Source: Agrobacterium cavarae (GTDB lineage Bacteria; Pseudomonadota; Alphaproteobacteria; Rhizobiales; Rhizobiaceae). From it: a stretch of 64,000 bases of DNA. The notes under the pieces are model-generated. The model did not search any database and was not told the DNA's origin. It was given only the letters and a program-made list of their open reading frames with translations. A program made the translations under genes and the position numbers. The stretch is from assembly GCF_004310285.1 (NCBI RefSeq), contig NZ_SISF01000034.1, positions 139,890-203,889 of the forward strand, read 5' to 3'. Positions 16,213 through 26,523 of the stretch are shown here, piece after piece (the first letter of the stretch is position 1; every line of letters begins with the position of its first letter).

Positions 16213-18030
16213 ATGAAACATCTCACCATTTCCACGCGGCTTTATGCGCTGGTCGCATTGTTTCTGGCGATACTGGCGGCGGCGCTGACATCAAGCCTGT
16301 TCGGTGGCTATGGCGGGATGGAGAGGGAGCGCAAGGCCGGGCTGGAGGCGTTGACGCATTCGGCTGTCGGCATTCTCGATCAATATTATCGTCTGGAACA
16401 GAGCGGGACGCTGACTCGGGAGGTCGCTCAGCAACAGGCGAAGGCTTCGATTGCCGCGATGCGCTATGACAATGGCAATGGCTATTTCTGGATCAACGAC
16501 ATGGGTCCCAAAATGGTCATGCATCCGGTGAAGCCGGAGCTGAACGGTGCCGATCTGACGAAAAACAAGGATCCGAACGGCAAGTTTCTCTTTGTCGAAT
16601 TCGTCAATACCGTGAAGGCGAGCGGGAAGGGCTTTGTCGATTATCAGTGGCCGAAGCCCGGCGCGCCTGATCCCGTGGGCAAGTTCTCTTATGTCGAAGG
16701 CTTTGCACCCTGGGGCTGGATTGTTGGCACAGGTGTCTATGTTGACGATCTGAACGCCATGTTCTGGCGCGAGGCAACCCTCTATGTCGGCATTTGCCTG
16801 ATCAGCGCGCTCGTCGTTCTTGCCGTCGCCACCGCGGTCGTGCGCAGCGTTTCAGGCCCGATTGGCAAGCTGAAGACGAGCATGTCCAGCATTGCGGATG
16901 GAAACGCTGAGGCCGATGTGCCGTTCGTCGAACGTCGCAACGAGATCGGCGCCATGGCCAAGACGCTGCTCGTTCTTCGCAACTCCGTGAATGAGCGCAG
17001 CCAGTTGCAGCTTCGCGAAGCCGAGCAACAGAAGGCAATCGAGAATACGCGCCGGGAAAGCGAGGATGTGCTTCGTTCCGCCTCCGAGCGCCAGGCCCAG
17101 GCCATGGACTCGCTCGGGCAGGCTATGGAAAACCTCGCGCGCGGCGATCTTACTGTTCAAGTGGGTCAGGTGGGTGCCGAATATGACAAGCTGCGCGCCG
17201 ACTTCAACAGCGCTGTTGGCGTCCTTCGGGACGTGATCGCAACGATTTCGCGCAGCAGCGATGTCGTCAACGCCAGCGCCTCCGATATCAGCGAGGCGAC
17301 GGGCAATCTTTCCCGCCGTACCGAACAGCAGGCAGCGGCGTTGGAAGAGACGGCAGCTGCACTCGACGAGATCACGGCAACGGTTCGCACGGCGTCCGAG
17401 CGCGCAAACGAGGCGCGGCAGATGGTAACGGAGACGAAGCAAAGCGCGGGTCGCTCCGGTGATATCGTCCGCAGCGCAGTGGAGGCCATGAACCGGATCG
17501 AGGAGTCTTCCCGCAAGATCGGTCAGATCATCGTCGTCATCGATGAAATCGCTTTCCAGACAAACCTGCTCGCCTTGAACGCTGGTGTCGAAGCCGCACG
17601 TGCCGGTGAGGCCGGTCGTGGCTTTGCCGTCGTAGCGCAGGAGGTTCGCGAACTTGCTCAGCGTTCCGCCAATGCTGCAAAGGAAATCAAGACGCTGATC
17701 AACAGCTCGGCAGAGCAGGTGAGTGGCGGTGTGACGCTGGTTCGGTCCACCGGAGAGGCGCTGGAGGAGATCGTATCGCTGGTCAACCGTGTCGACGGCC
17801 ACGTGAACTCGATTGCCACGGCTGCTCGCGAGCAGGCGACGGGACTGCAGGAGATCAACACTTCCGTCAACCATATGGACCAGATGACCCAGCAGAATGC
17901 CGCAATGGTGGAGGAAACCACGGCGGCGAGCGAAACGCTGGCAGAAGAGAGCCGCAAGCTGCATTCGCTGCTGGCGCGGTTCCAGCTTGGAAGCTTTTCT
18001 GCTGGAGGCTCGATGTCGCGGGCGGCCTGA
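16213..18030 (+). CDS. Methyl-accepting chemotaxis protein with a single-Cache sensor domain
   Basis: A 605-residue transmembrane chemoreceptor that signals to CheA. Order: TM1 at about 9-30, a periplasmic single-Cache domain at about 35-185 (MRYDNGNGYFWINDMGPKMV, then FAPWGWIVGTGVYVDD), TM2 at about 191-213, HAMP at 214-266, a second HAMP-like stretch near 300-350, and the cytoplasmic signalling domain with the conserved tip around 440-480 (IDEIAFQTNLLALNAGVEAA). The ligand is unknown; Cache domains of this kind often bind small organic acids. The C-terminus lacks a CheR-tethering pentapeptide. It is monocistronic, downstream of an AT-rich leader. GGGGGAA precedes the ATG. Confidence 0.95.
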   Translation: MKHLTISTRLYALVALFLAILAAALTSSLFGGYGGMERERKAGLEALTHSAVGILDQYYRLEQSGTLTREVAQQQAKASIAAMRYDNGNGYFWINDMGPKMVMHPVKPELNGADLTKNKDPNGKFLFVEFVNTVKASGKGFVDYQWPKPGAPDPVGKFSYVEGFAPWGWIVGTGVYVDDLNAMFWREATLYVGICLISALVVLAVATAVVRSVSGPIGKLKTSMSSIADGNAEADVPFVERRNEIGAMAKTLLVLRNSVNERSQLQLREAEQQKAIENTRRESEDVLRSASERQAQAMDSLGQAMENLARGDLTVQVGQVGAEYDKLRADFNSAVGVLRDVIATISRSSDVVNASASDISEATGNLSRRTEQQAAALEETAAALDEITATVRTASERANEARQMVTETKQSAGRSGDIVRSAVEAMNRIEESSRKIGQIIVVIDEIAFQTNLLALNAGVEAARAGEAGRGFAVVAQEVRELAQRSANAAKEIKTLINSSAEQVSGGVTLVRSTGEALEEIVSLVNRVDGHVNSIATAAREQATGLQEINTSVNHMDQMTQQNAAMVEETTAASETLAEESRKLHSLLARFQLGSFSAGGSMSRAA

Positions 18031-18053
18031 CTTTCACTTCCATACCGATAGCG

Positions 18054-18078
18054 GGGCGTCGCTTGCGGCGCCCTTTTC
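18054..18078 (+). terminator. Intrinsic terminator after the chemoreceptor gene
   Basis: GGGCGTCG and CGGCGCCC form a GC-rich stem at 18054-18073, followed by TTTTCGTTTTC. Confidence 0.75.
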
Positions 18079-18274
18079 GTTTTCGCATATGAGTGCAACG
18101 CTTCGGTCGCAGCTACGACTGTGCGGTTTTCGGGAGCCTGCTGTTTCGTTTCAGAACATACAAGCCTTTGCCGGTCACTTTCTTTGCGTCGACACAAAGG
18201 GTTCGTTTACCAGATTTCTTTAGAATTTGATCTGATCGCTGCGTGTTGCGGTCGCTGAAGGTACAGGTTCTGGT

Positions 18275-19444
18275 ATGGCGTATGTTTCCCTTCCGCGTCG
18301 TCTTGCGGCGTTGATGACAATGTCGGCGGTGATCGTGTCGTGCTCAGCGGAGGGGCTTGTGCCCCCCGCTGAGGTCGATGGCGCGACACGGGTCAGTTCC
18401 ATTCGCTCCTCCAGCCGGCAGAATTACAGTGCGCCGCCCGCACCTGTCAGCCAGGATCTTCCCTTCAACGACCATTCCGCCCTGTCGCAGCCGCTGCCGG
18501 AGGCGCCGGTATCGCGTGATCCGCTGCTAAGCTCCAGCGGGCAGGGCTACTCGACGCTCGATGCGCAGGCGAGCCGCCTTGCGCCCGTTCAGCCGCAGTC
18601 AACCCACATGCCGTCGCAGATGGCGGAGGGTGACGAGGGCGTGAACATGGATGCAGGACTGGGCGTGGCGCCGGGACGGAGCCTTGCGGAGGAACAGGAT
18701 ATGCAGGTGTCCGCTCCCGACAGTGCCGCTTCTCAGCCACCGCAAGCACCGCGTGGGCTTGCCAATCAATCCCGCCTTATTCCGCCGCCGCCAAGCGGTC
18801 AGCGTCAGGCGCAGCCCGTGGAAGAGGTGGCGATGCTGATGCCGGACAATCCGGCGCAGGAGCGGCGCATGTCGCAGCCGCCCGGCATGATGCCACCCTC
18901 CGAAGTGGCCTGTCGCACAGAGCTTCGCCGATTGGGTGTCGCCTTTCGCGATGTGGCGCGCATTGCCGATGGTCCGACCTGCGGTATCGATTACCCGATC
19001 GAGCTTAGCGGTCTCGATAGTGGCGTTGCGATCCGCCCGGCTGTAAAGCTGAACTGCCAGGTGACGCTTGCCTTTGCCAAATGGGTGAAGTTCGAACTCG
19101 TGCCGTCTTCTCGCTTCCGTTACTTCTCTGGTGTCGGCCGTATCACCCCGATGGGTGGCTACTCCTGCCGCAAGATGAATTCCAGGGCGAGCAACCCCTG
19201 GTCTGAGCATGCGCGCGGTAACGCCATCGACATTGGAACGATCACGCTCAAGAACGGCAAGGAGATCGACGTTCGCAAGAAGAGCTTCTTTGCCTTCCGT
19301 GAGAAAGGCTTGTTAAAGGCCGTTCGCTCCGACAGCTGCAAGTATTTCTCTACCGTGCTCGGACCGGGTAGCGACCCCAACCACTGGAACCACTTCCACT
19401 TCGACCTGCGTACACGCAAGTCCGGTTATCGCCACTGCGATTGA
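18275..19444 (+). CDS. Extensin-like family lipoprotein
   Basis: The 389-residue protein has a lipoprotein signal with lipobox IVSC near residue 23. A long Pro/Ser/Gln-rich linker of about 180 residues follows, and the C-terminal extensin-like domain spans about 210-385. That domain has VACRTELRRLGVAF, GIDYPIELSGLDSGVAIRPAV, CRKMNSRASNPWSEHARGNAID and a terminal HWNHFHFDLRTRKSGYRHC. The paired His residues and conserved Asp resemble zinc peptidases of the D-Ala-D-Ala carboxypeptidase fold, so a cell-wall role is plausible. The name extensin-like comes from the family and does not imply a plant protein. The start ATG at 18275 is followed closely by the signal; GAAGG lies upstream. Confidence 0.85.
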   Translation: MAYVSLPRRLAALMTMSAVIVSCSAEGLVPPAEVDGATRVSSIRSSSRQNYSAPPAPVSQDLPFNDHSALSQPLPEAPVSRDPLLSSSGQGYSTLDAQASRLAPVQPQSTHMPSQMAEGDEGVNMDAGLGVAPGRSLAEEQDMQVSAPDSAASQPPQAPRGLANQSRLIPPPPSGQRQAQPVEEVAMLMPDNPAQERRMSQPPGMMPPSEVACRTELRRLGVAFRDVARIADGPTCGIDYPIELSGLDSGVAIRPAVKLNCQVTLAFAKWVKFELVPSSRFRYFSGVGRITPMGGYSCRKMNSRASNPWSEHARGNAIDIGTITLKNGKEIDVRKKSFFAFREKGLLKAVRSDSCKYFSTVLGPGSDPNHWNHFHFDLRTRKSGYRHCD

Positions 19445-19846
19445 TGGCCTTGCTCTTCGATCGGATGGTGGATGTCGACTGCCCAAAAACAGGGCCAAAA
19501 AAACAGGGCAGAGTGCGGGGGTAGCCTCTGCCCAAAATAATGTTTTTCAATATGACTGCCGTATGTCTCAAAATGTCGAGCGGTGCTGAAAACCGGACGG
19601 GCGCCCTGTGGTGAACAGTCCGGTACCCGTCACGCCGATTTCTACGACATCAGCATCACATCTTCATGACAGGGACGATAGGAAGATGACGCCGTTGGTG
19701 AAATTTGCGGAACTGCAACCGGCGTGTGTTGTTTCCGCTCTCTCCAGCTAACTTTTTGTCTTGATCCCTTCCGGATGCAAAACGGACAACACTTTTGCTG
19801 GAAATGCTTTATATGAGCAGTTCAAGAACGTGCCGAAAGATCATTC
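19445..19846. other. 402-base non-coding interval with an intrinsic terminator for the minus strand
   Basis: I see no convincing gene. The interval holds the hairpin at 19506-19533 described separately, a short palindrome CCGGAC/GTCCGG around 19593-19624, and the upstream region of the ABC exporter. A 73-codon minus-strand frame across it lacks protein-like features. Confidence 0.5.
19497..19533 (-). terminator. Strong intrinsic terminator read on the minus strand
   Basis: On the minus strand GGGCAGAG pairs with CTCTGCCC (plus positions 19526-19533 and 19506-19513), and TG followed by seven T residues comes next (plus 19497-19503). No minus-strand gene ends here; the neighbouring genes on both sides are on the plus strand. 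Confidence 0.7.
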
Positions 19847-20785
19847 ATGACGCCTTCCCGCAAACCCATCGTTTCCATCCGTAATCTGACGAAATCTTAC
19901 GCCAACGGCTTTCAGGCGCTGAAAGGCGTCACCCTTGATATCTACGAGGGCGAAATCCTTGCGCTGTTAGGCCCTAATGGTGCTGGCAAGACGACGCTGA
20001 TTTCGATCATCTGTGGTCTCGTCAATCCGGGCGAGGGCAGCGTGCTCGTCGGCGGCAGTGATGTCGTCAAGGATTTCCGCAAGACACGCGCTTTGATCGG
20101 GCTCGTGCCACAGGAACTGACGACCGACCAGTTCGAGACGGTGTGGAACACGGTGTCGTTTTCCCGCGGATTGCATGGCTATCGTAAAGACCCTCAACTG
20201 ATCGAGCGCGTTTTGAAATCCCTGTCGCTGTGGGACAAGAAGGACAATATGCTGCGTGAGCTTTCCGGCGGCATGAAGCGCCGCGTGCTGATCGCCAAGG
20301 CGCTGGCGCATGAGCCGAAGGTTCTGTTTCTCGACGAGCCGACGGCTGGTGTGGATGTGGCGCTGCGGCGTGACATGTGGAAGGTTGTCGAAGAGCTGCG
20401 GTCCGCTGGCGTCACCATCATTCTGACCACCCATTACATCGAAGAGGCCGAGGAAATCGCCGATCGCGTCGGGGTGATCAATGGCGGCGAACTTCTGTTG
20501 GTGGAAGAAAAGACTGCGCTGATGCGCAAGCTGGGCCGCAAGCAGCTTTCGCTGGAATTGACGACGCCGGTCACCACGCTTCCCGAAAGCCTGTCGCCTT
20601 TCCATCTGCAACTTTCGGAAGACGGTACCTGCCTGACCTATGAGTATGACGGCAATGGAGAGCAGGGACGGATCGCCGAGCTTTTGTCAGCGCTTGCCGG
20701 TGAGGGCATTCATTTCAAGGATATTTCGACACGACAAAGCTCGCTCGAGGATATTTTCGTTGCATTGGTAGGAGGACAGAAATGA
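19847..20785 (+). CDS. ABC-2 type exporter, ATP-binding subunit
   Basis: A 312-residue ATPase of the YadG/DrrA type. Walker A GPNGAGKTT lies at about 46-54, the Q-loop at LVPQELTTDQ near 88, the signature LSGGMKRRVLIAKAL near 140, Walker B VLFLDEPTAGVD, and the H-loop TTHYIEEAE near 195. A C-terminal accessory part (about 225-312) follows. It energises export by the permease encoded next, whose ATG overlaps this stop by four bases. The substrate (drug, polysaccharide or lipid) cannot be read from sequence. It is the first gene of a two-gene operon. Confidence 0.93.
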   Translation: MTPSRKPIVSIRNLTKSYANGFQALKGVTLDIYEGEILALLGPNGAGKTTLISIICGLVNPGEGSVLVGGSDVVKDFRKTRALIGLVPQELTTDQFETVWNTVSFSRGLHGYRKDPQLIERVLKSLSLWDKKDNMLRELSGGMKRRVLIAKALAHEPKVLFLDEPTAGVDVALRRDMWKVVEELRSAGVTIILTTHYIEEAEEIADRVGVINGGELLLVEEKTALMRKLGRKQLSLELTTPVTTLPESLSPFHLQLSEDGTCLTYEYDGNGEQGRIAELLSALAGEGIHFKDISTRQSSLEDIFVALVGGQK

Positions 20786-21543
20786 ATTTTGAAGCCATCA
20801 AGTCCATCTACCTGTTCGAAATGGCACGCACGCGCCGCACGCTTTTGCAAAGCGTGATCTCGCCGGTCATCTCGACATCGCTCTATTTCATCGTCTTCGG
20901 CACCGCGATCGGATCGCGCATCCAGGAGGTCGAGGGCGTTTCCTATGGAGCTTTCATCACGCCTGGCCTTATCATGCTGACGCTGCTGACGCAGTGCGTC
21001 AGCAATGGCTCCTTCGGCATCTATTTCCCGAAATTCACCGGCACCGTGTATGAAATTCTCTCCGCCCCGATCTCGATGACGGAGATATTGGCAGGCTATG
21101 TCGGAGCGGCGGCCACCAAAGGTCTGATGATCGGTACAATTATCTTGATCACGGCGTCTTTCTTCGTCGATATCTCGATTGCCCATCCGTTCATGATGGT
21201 CCTGTTCTTCGTGCTGACGGCCGTCAGCTTCAGCCTGTTCGGCTTCATCATCGGTATGTGGGCGTCGAATTTCGAGCAGCTCAACCTCATTCCGATGCTG
21301 GTTGTTCCGCCCTTGACCTTCCTCGGCGGCAGTTTCTACTCGATCAACATGCTGCCGCCCTTCTGGCAGACGGTCAGCCATTTCAATCCGGTGCTTTATC
21401 TGATCAGTGGCTTTCGCTGGAGCTTCTACGAGATCGCCGACGTCAATCCGCTGATCAGCATCGTGATGATCATCGGCTTTTTGACCGTGTGCCTCGCCAT
21501 CGTCGGCTGGATGTTCAGGACGGGTTACAAGCTGCGCAACTAA
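20782..21543 (+). CDS. ABC-2 type exporter, permease subunit
   Basis: The 253-residue membrane protein belongs to the ABC-2 family (YadH-like), with six hydrophobic segments. ISPVISTSLYFIVFGTAIGS is near the start, the family block MTEILAGYVGAAATKG lies near 95, and LNLIPMLVVPPLTFLGGSFYSINMLPPFWQ near 170 includes the re-entrant region. It forms the membrane dimer driven by the upstream ATPase, with which it is translationally coupled. The next gene is convergent, six bases away. Confidence 0.92.
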   Translation: MNFEAIKSIYLFEMARTRRTLLQSVISPVISTSLYFIVFGTAIGSRIQEVEGVSYGAFITPGLIMLTLLTQCVSNGSFGIYFPKFTGTVYEILSAPISMTEILAGYVGAAATKGLMIGTIILITASFFVDISIAHPFMMVLFFVLTAVSFSLFGFIIGMWASNFEQLNLIPMLVVPPLTFLGGSFYSINMLPPFWQTVSHFNPVLYLISGFRWSFYEIADVNPLISIVMIIGFLTVCLAIVGWMFRTGYKLRN

Positions 21544-21549
21544 CCGGCC

Positions 21550-22257
21550 TTACCGATCCCTAAGCGTCAGCTGATCTGTCTGCATCTGCAACGATCCGAG
21601 GGTCGAGAGGAAGGTCATGCCGAGCAGGCTTTGATCCAGCTGACCCTTCTGCGCGACGAGGGCAGGGACATTGCGCCGAACAATCGGACCGACCGCGATC
21701 TCCGACAGACGCACCGGGGCTGCCGATGTGCGTCCATTGGCGGTCATCACCGAGACGGTATAATTCAGATTGTCCGGATTGATGCCGACTGCCTCGGCGT
21801 CGGCATTGGATAGGACGACGGAGCTTGCACCGGTATCCACCAGCATATGGACAGAGACGCCGTTGATCGTGGCGTCGGCCTCGAAATGGCCGCCCATGGA
21901 TTTGCTGAGGATGACTTCCTGCACACCGTCGGATGTTGTCGTCACCACGGCGCGACCGGGAATAAGGCCTGCCATCAGCCTGTCGCCGAAACGCTGCAGG
22001 TCTCCCCGGTAAAGATAGCCTGCGGCGAGCCCCAAGATGATGAGGAGCCAGATGGCCAGTTGGCGGAGCACCGTGGGCAGGTTGCCGCGACTGCCTGCCA
22101 GAATGCCGGCCGCAAGAAGAACGGCAATCGGCGTCAGATAGAGCGCACTGGCGAATCGATCATTGTCGATGCCGAAGGTCTGTCCGCTGCTGTTGTTGAT
22201 CAAGAGAAGTGCCAGGCCGATGCCAAGAATGAAAAGAACCAAAGTCAGCCTGTTCAT
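21550..22257 (-). CDS. Membrane-anchored retropepsin-like aspartic protease (clan AA, TIGR02281 type)
   Basis: The 235-residue product has three N-terminal hydrophobic segments (about 5-20, 38-55, 66-82) and then an aspartic-protease domain. It carries the single catalytic motif MLVDTGASSVVLS near residue 140 and the late segment QSLLGMTFLSTLGS with the hydrophobic-Gly pair. Such proteins are expected to act as dimers. Target proteins are unknown. The start overlaps the stop of the upstream DUF1289 gene by four bases, so they are co-translated. It is convergent with the ABC permease. Confidence 0.88.
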   Translation of the reverse strand: MNRLTLVLFILGIGLALLLINNSSGQTFGIDNDRFASALYLTPIAVLLAAGILAGSRGNLPTVLRQLAIWLLIILGLAAGYLYRGDLQRFGDRLMAGLIPGRAVVTTTSDGVQEVILSKSMGGHFEADATINGVSVHMLVDTGASSVVLSNADAEAVGINPDNLNYTVSVMTANGRTSAAPVRLSEIAVGPIVRRNVPALVAQKGQLDQSLLGMTFLSTLGSLQMQTDQLTLRDR

Positions 22258-22442
22258 GCACTCTCCATTCCTGTCGCCTTCGCCGTCTTGCGTCTGGGTA
22301 ACTCACTCATGATCCTGTGCCTTTCAGCGACGGTAAAGCCGCTCCAGCCGGTGATTTCAGCGATTGTCCGGTGGCAACCGGTGCAAAGACCTTCAGGGCT
22401 GAGCTGGCAGACGTGAATGCAAGGTGTTTCCATCATTTTCAT
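22254..22442 (-). CDS. DUF1289 family small cysteine-rich protein
   Basis: A 62-residue protein with the DUF1289 pattern CIHVCQLSPEGLCTGCHRTIAEI: four cysteines arranged C-x3-C-x8-C-x2-C that suggest an iron-sulfur or zinc site. A conserved Trp follows (GWSGFTVAER). Function is unknown. It overlaps the following protease gene by four bases and lies nine bases downstream of the cobS stop, so cobS, this gene and the protease probably form one transcript. Confidence 0.87.
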   Translation of the reverse strand: MKMMETPCIHVCQLSPEGLCTGCHRTIAEITGWSGFTVAERHRIMSELPRRKTAKATGMESA

Positions 22443-22451
22443 ATCTGTTCT

Positions 22452-23249
22452 TCAGGCGAGGAGAGCAAGAGCGACCAGCATCACGATCTCGGTGATTTGC
22501 TGTGTTGCGCCAATCGTATCGCCGGTGTGCCCGTCAATCTTGCGGAGACACAGACGTTTGAACAGGTGCGCGGCCGCGAAAGAGGCGGCGATCGCGACGA
22601 TTGCGGCAACTACAGCGTATGACAAAAACAGCACCATGCAGGCGATGACGATGCCGTAGGCAAGAGCGTGGTTTCGATCGGTTGGTCCTGGCTGGCCAAT
22701 GGAGGCTGCAACGCCAGCTTGGCGGGCAGGTGGAAGACCATGCCAGTGCCACACCATCATAGCACGGCTGAAGCTTGCCACGGCGATCAGAGAGACCGCA
22801 CTTGCAGGCCCGGGGAGTTCGCGGATCAGGACGGCGATGGCTGCAACTCTGACCATGAAGGAAAGGATCAGCGCGATGGCGCCATAACTTCCGATGCGGC
22901 TGTCCTTCATGATGGTGAGGGACCGTTCCTTGTCCGCCCCGCCGCCAAAACCATCCGCGGTGTCTGCCAGCCCGTCCTCATGCAAGGCGCCTGTAAGAGC
23001 CGTGGTGACAGCCAAAGCCAATGTCGCTGTCAGCAACGTGTCGGCGTGCGCGTGATGGAGAATGGAGACGAGAATGGCGGATGGCAGGGCGATCAGCAGC
23101 CCGGCTATGGGGAAGACACGGGTGGCGGCCAGCATGTCTACCTTGCGACCTTGAAAGAAGCTGTCATGGACAGGGATGCGACTGAGAAAGCTGAGTGCGT
23201 GCATGACCCGCGTCAGAAAACCGTCCAGGATCAATCCGCTCTCCCGCAT
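22452..23249 (-). CDS. cobS: Adenosylcobinamide-GDP ribazoletransferase (cobalamin synthase)
   Basis: CobS (CobV in the aerobic nomenclature) joins adenosylcobinamide-GDP to alpha-ribazole in the last step of cobalamin synthesis, in the inner membrane. The 265-residue product has several membrane helices and the family blocks FLSRIPVHDSFFQ, FPIAGLLIALPSA, LHEDGLADTADGFGGG (Asp-rich, metal-binding) and SRIGSYGAIAL. It is divergent from cobT, which supplies alpha-ribazole phosphate. No cobalamin riboswitch motif was seen in the 176-base gap. Confidence 0.95.
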   Translation of the reverse strand: MRESGLILDGFLTRVMHALSFLSRIPVHDSFFQGRKVDMLAATRVFPIAGLLIALPSAILVSILHHAHADTLLTATLALAVTTALTGALHEDGLADTADGFGGGADKERSLTIMKDSRIGSYGAIALILSFMVRVAAIAVLIRELPGPASAVSLIAVASFSRAMMVWHWHGLPPARQAGVAASIGQPGPTDRNHALAYGIVIACMVLFLSYAVVAAIVAIAASFAAAHLFKRLCLRKIDGHTGDTIGATQQITEIVMLVALALLA

Positions 23250-23425
23250 TTCGAAAGACCAATGTTGCGCTGTCGGCGAGCGTCATAGTATCGCAAAACC
23301 GTGTCCTTGGTTTGCACCACATGCTTTAGAGGTTGTCCCTCTGCCCGTCCCCGATTATGAGAGGCGCAACAAAGACCGATTTGCCGGAAAACACAAGTCT
23401 TCGGCATGAGAGAAAGATCGATACC

Positions 23426-24451
23426 ATGAGCGTGAGCGGCCTGCCTTTCGACGATTTTCGTGTTCTTTTGCGTGATCTGCCGGGACCGGATACCTATGCG
23501 CTGGTTGCCGCCAAGGAACGCAATGCGCAGCTGACCAAGCCTGCCGGTTCGCTGGGTCGTCTGGAAGAGATTGCCATGTGGCTTGCCGCCTGGTCGGGTC
23601 GCGCACCCGCCGTTAACCGTCCGCTCGTCGCGATCTTTGCCGGCAACCACGGTGTGACCCGCAACGGTGTGACGCCTTATCCGTCCTCCGTGACGCAGCA
23701 GATGGTGGAGAACTTCGCCGCAGGCGGTGCCGCGATCAATCAGATCTGCGTGACCCACGATCTTGGTCTCAAGATTTTCGACCTTGCCCTCGATTACCCG
23801 ACCGGTGACATCACCTGCGAGGCAGCACTCTCCGAGCGGGACTGCGCAGCCACCATGGCCTTCGGTATGGAAGCGATCGCAGGCGGCACCGATCTGCTCT
23901 GCATCGGAGAAATGGGCATCGGTAACACGACGATTGCTGCTGCCATCAATCTGGCGCTTTATGGCGGTACGGCTGAAGAGTGGACCGGTCCTGGCACGGG
24001 CTCTCAAGGTGACGTCATGGAGCGGAAGATCGCCGCTGTGAAGGCTGCCGTGGAGTTCCACAAGGATCATCTCTCCGACCCACTGGAAATTATGCGCAGA
24101 CTGGGCGGTCGCGAAATCGCTGCCATGGCCGGTGCGATCCTCGCAGCCCGTGTGGAAAAGATACCGGTCCTGATCGACGGCTATGTGGCAACCGCGGCTG
24201 CCGCTCTGCTGAAAGCCGCAAACCCTGCGGCCCTCGATCACTGCCTGATCGGCCATGTGTCCGGCGAACCAGGCCACATGGCGGCGGTGGAGCGGCTGGG
24301 CAAAACGCCACTTCTGGCACTTGGCATGCGTCTTGGTGAGGGAACCGGTGCTGCACTTGCAGCCGGTATCGTCAAGGCCGCTGCTGCCTGCCACTCCGGC
24401 ATGGCGACCTTTGCGCAGGCCGGCGTCGATACCGGTGCTGCTCACCATTGA
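23426..24451 (+). CDS. cobT: Nicotinate-nucleotide--dimethylbenzimidazole phosphoribosyltransferase
   Basis: CobT (CobU in the aerobic nomenclature) makes alpha-ribazole phosphate for the lower ligand of vitamin B12. The 341-residue protein from the ATG at 23426 shows the family signatures TKPAGSLGRLEEIA, FAGNHGVTRNGVTPYP, CIGEMGIGNTTIAAA (catalytic Glu) and EGTGAALAAGIVKAA. A GAGAAAGA site supports this start over the in-frame start at 23333. It is divergent from cobS, and its stop lies seven bases before the dgkA start. Confidence 0.96.
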   Translation: MSVSGLPFDDFRVLLRDLPGPDTYALVAAKERNAQLTKPAGSLGRLEEIAMWLAAWSGRAPAVNRPLVAIFAGNHGVTRNGVTPYPSSVTQQMVENFAAGGAAINQICVTHDLGLKIFDLALDYPTGDITCEAALSERDCAATMAFGMEAIAGGTDLLCIGEMGIGNTTIAAAINLALYGGTAEEWTGPGTGSQGDVMERKIAAVKAAVEFHKDHLSDPLEIMRRLGGREIAAMAGAILAARVEKIPVLIDGYVATAAAALLKAANPAALDHCLIGHVSGEPGHMAAVERLGKTPLLALGMRLGEGTGAALAAGIVKAAAACHSGMATFAQAGVDTGAAHH

Positions 24452-24458
24452 GGCGATG

Positions 24459-24878
24459 ATGGACAACCTTCCCAAGAGCCCAGTGTCAGAGCCAGTCTTC
24501 CGCAAGGAAACCGGCTTTCGCCATCTGCTTGCCGCCGCACGCTATTCGCTGCAAGGGCTTCAGCGCCTCTGGCAAGAGGCGGCGTTTCGTCATGAAGTGA
24601 TTGCCTTGGGTGCAGGACTTGTTTTGCTGGCGGCCATCAACGCACCTCTGGTGCATGATCTGATCTTCATCCTGCTGATGCTGCTGCTTTTCTGTGTGGA
24701 AGCGCTGAATACGGCAATCGAGGAAATCGTCGACCGCGTTTCGCCGGAGTTTTCCAGCGCTGCCCGCAACGCCAAGGATCTGGGCTCCTTTGCGGTTTTC
24801 TGCCTTCTGCTCGCCAATGGCGGCTTTATTCTCTACTCGTTGATTTCAACGGTGTTCTTTAGCGTCAACGCGATCTGA
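24459..24878 (+). CDS. dgkA: Diacylglycerol kinase (small integral membrane type)
   Basis: DgkA phosphorylates diacylglycerol to phosphatidic acid, recycling the lipid left when osmoregulated periplasmic glucans receive headgroups, a reaction important in Agrobacterium-like bacteria. The 139-residue product has three membrane segments (about 41-60, 63-80, 108-132) and the family motif VEALNTAIEEIVDRVSPE with catalytic Glu residues. The second of two adjacent ATGs is preferred because GAGG lies five bases upstream; the first (24456) is also possible. It follows cobT by a few bases and ends one base from the convergent kinase gene. Confidence 0.93.
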   Translation: MDNLPKSPVSEPVFRKETGFRHLLAAARYSLQGLQRLWQEAAFRHEVIALGAGLVLLAAINAPLVHDLIFILLMLLLFCVEALNTAIEEIVDRVSPEFSSAARNAKDLGSFAVFCLLLANGGFILYSLISTVFFSVNAI

Positions 24879-24879
24879 T

Positions 24880-26415
<1,536 letters not shown>

Positions 26416-26523
26416 CTACTGAACGAAACCGATGCGAGATGTTTGCACGTTACCGGTAAAGTCTTAAGAAGATGCTGCCGCGAAAGGATTTGTTTGCCAT
26501 TTCTGCAAAGGGTTTGTTGGGAT

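Noticed and set aside
16852..17964. 370-codon minus-strand frame opposite the chemoreceptor gene
   Set aside because: Antisense shadow of the conserved signalling domain.
23250..23425. Cobalamin riboswitch between cobS and cobT
   Set aside because: No B12-box-like consensus or clear multi-stem fold could be seen in the 176-base gap.
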